Shown in pieces: positions 62,568 to 64,000 of a stretch of DNA of 64,000 nt. The first letter of the stretch is position 1, and every line of letters starts with the position of its first letter. The stretch spans positions 682,001 to 746,000 of the forward strand of contig NW_020167520.1 in assembly GCF_001641265.1 (NCBI RefSeq). The letters are read 5' to 3'. The notes under the pieces were generated by a model, which was not told the origin of the DNA, did no database searches, and saw only the letters and a program-made list of their open reading frames with translations. Made by a program: the position numbers and the translations under genes. The stretch comes from Pseudogymnoascus destructans (lineage: Eukaryota; Ascomycota; Leotiomycetes; Thelebolales; Thelebolaceae).

Positions 62568-63850
62568 CAGTAAAATCTCGATAACACGATGGATAGCATC
62601 CCGTAATTTCATATTGTGTTAACAAGATTATCGCGGTATCAAATACACGTGACTACGTTATCCAACTGTCCAAAGTGCCTTGAATGCCCTCATTTGCCTG
62701 CTTAACCTTGACAAGCCGCTCAAGCTGTTCTAAAGTTCTTAAATACTCCGTACTTAATACGCCACTATTCCCAGCCTCAAGAAACTCAATCAGAACTTGT
62801 GTGGCTTGTAAAGCTGACTGAGTTGTTAGCACAGGCAGCAAGACTTGCTCACTGCTTTCGTCATCATCTTGAGCTCCAGGATCCTCAACATCTTGAGTAT
62901 AATGTGAAAGAACTTCTTGTAATGCCTCTTGATCTTGATCCTGCTCTTCACTACCATGTATATTTTCTTCACTTGGATTAAGGAAGTTTGCAATATCCAT
63001 AGCGTCATGAATTTGCCCAGAGTTTCGTACTTGATTGTACAAGTTGTCGAGTGCTGGAAGAGATTGGATTGAAAGCTGTATTGGGTTTTGAAGCATTGTG
63101 CTTTTTCGGAAGCAGTTACATATTGTTGTATCTGTAACATCATGATGCCAGGACTGAAGAAGCCAGCGAATAGCGAAGTGTAAGTTAATAGAGTTGAAGG
63201 GATTCATGTTATTCTCAAATGCATTAAGCATGTATTCAAGCCACTGTCGACGGTAATGGGCTTTAAGGGAGGCAATAATACCTTGATCAAGGGGTTGAAA
63301 TCGACTTGTTGAGTTTGGAGGAAGCCAGAGAATTCGAATATTTGAAGGAGGTGGAGCTGCTTCAATAGCAGCAATATGTGCTAAGAAGTTGTCCATGGTA
63401 AGAAGTACACTCCTCGTTGTGCCGATATGTAAGTAAAAGGCTTGTAACCATTCAACCATAAGGAACTGATTCATCCAAGCTTTCTTGTTTGACTTCCAAA
63501 CTCCTCCCATAGATCCTATATTAACGTTTCAAAGAGCTCTTGGTGTTTTTGCATGCCCAATAAACCATAGAGGAAACCAATCTGATCCAGAAGCATTTGT
63601 ACAAATAACAACAGTGATTCGAGCTTTGTTATGCTTTCTTCCAGGTCTTGACGTTGATGACAACCCTCTTGAAGGGGACATCTTCCAGAAAAGCCCTGTC
63701 TCATCCATGTTATAGATATTGTCCTCCTCAAAATCCCCAGCAATAGTCTGAATAGCTCGCATCTCTTCTTCTGCAGTCTCACTAACTGACCCTGCTTCAC
63801 CGTGTTGGATGTGAACTCGTATGTTATGCCTTTTTCTGAAATTAATGATC
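62568..63850 (-). mobile_element. Tigger/pogo-like transposon, other end removed by an LTR
   Basis: The terminus at 62568, CAGTAAAATCTCGATAACAC, preceded by TA, is characteristic of pogo/Tigger elements. A transposase reads inward on the minus strand. The 5' part is interrupted at 63850/63851 by an LTR that continues past the window edge. Confidence 0.85.
62653..63849 (-). pseudogene. Tigger-type DDE_1 transposase, one stop, N-terminus cut
   Basis: The catalytic triad is complete: IYNMDETGLFW, VLLTMDNFLAH and RFQPLDQGIIASLKAHYR (DDD). Also ARITVVICTNASGSDWFPLW and ILWLPPNSTSRFQPLDQG, typical of Tigger/jerky-like proteins. One in-frame TGA lies between AKTPRAL and NVNIGSMGGVWKS (about 63526-63528; CGA to TGA is likely). 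The N-terminal DNA-binding domains are missing because an LTR begins at 63851. Confidence 0.88.
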
Positions 63851-64000
63851 TGTAAGGACACAGGGCACCCAGCTCACAGTAATAGCATATGAGATTGCGA
63901 GTCGGAGGCTAAACGGATGCTATCCTATAGGTCTACTATGAAGGATACAAAAAAGATGAAGAGAGGAACCCCCGTTGGGTCAATCTCCTTAAGTACCCGA
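63851..64000 (+). mobile_element. LTR of family E, partial at window edge
   Basis: Starts TGTAAGGACACAGGGCACCC and matches the reverse complement of 43771-43920 with few differences. It inserted into the Tigger transposase gene; the expected TSD would repeat TGATC (63846-63850) beyond the window. Whether it is a solo LTR or a full element cannot be seen. Confidence 0.88.

Overview
This is nuclear DNA of a filamentous ascomycete (Pezizomycotina). The host genes have short introns (about 46-137 nt) with GT...AG ends and CTAAC/CTGAC branch-like motifs. They encode typical mould proteins: a Ppo-type oxygenase, a DUF2235 hydrolase, Ipi1, a roadblock protein, a tetraspanin, an AzgA purine permease, quinolinate phosphoribosyltransferase and Pop1. 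The species cannot be named from sequence alone.

Layout. 1-2336: 5' two thirds of a Ppo fatty-acid oxygenase gene (minus), cut by the window edge. 3960-5733: DUF2235/Tle1-like hydrolase gene. 5804-17000: a mobile-element block. It holds a fold-back repeat cluster that has captured 103 bp of the neighbouring gene, and a hAT relic split by an 8001-bp Ty3/gypsy retrotransposon with chromodomain integrase. The block also holds a nested solo LTR, a rearranged LTR with an inverted gypsy LTR inside it, and a pogo/Fot1 relic. 17751-19689: divergent roadblock and IPI1 genes. 20428-27440: a hAT element, two more copies of a 937-bp LTR family around a small conserved gene, and a Tc1/mariner transposase. 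27943-35160: a GH5 relic, a long fungal gene of unknown function, an alpha/beta hydrolase and a dienelactone hydrolase. 35580-38260: gene relics and a second Fot1/pogo relic. 38280-47731: deeply nested transposons. 48233-50007: a dead APH-like kinase and an unknown gene. 50676-62241: tetraspanin, AzgA, QPRTase, a broken DUF4470 gene and POP1. 62568-64000: a Tigger/pogo element cut by an LTR that runs off the window.

The nesting can be read base by base from target-site duplications. The deepest stack is Tc1 relic, then a 371-bp LTR (TSD GAGGG), then a hAT (8-bp TSD GTTTCGGG), then a 937-bp LTR (TACCA), then a 475-bp LTR (TGATG). The gypsy element carries TSD CTTAT and sits inside a hAT coding frame.

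The most unusual item is a complete antisense gene between pol and the 3' LTR of the gypsy element. It has a clean 47-nt intron and a Cys/His-rich segment, and would encode about 301 residues. The transposases carry stops that look like C-to-T or G-to-A changes (CGA to TGA, TGG to TGA), consistent with RIP-type mutation. The housekeeping genes are intact; they are interspersed with decayed accessory genes (GH5, APH kinase, DUF4470, two short relics).
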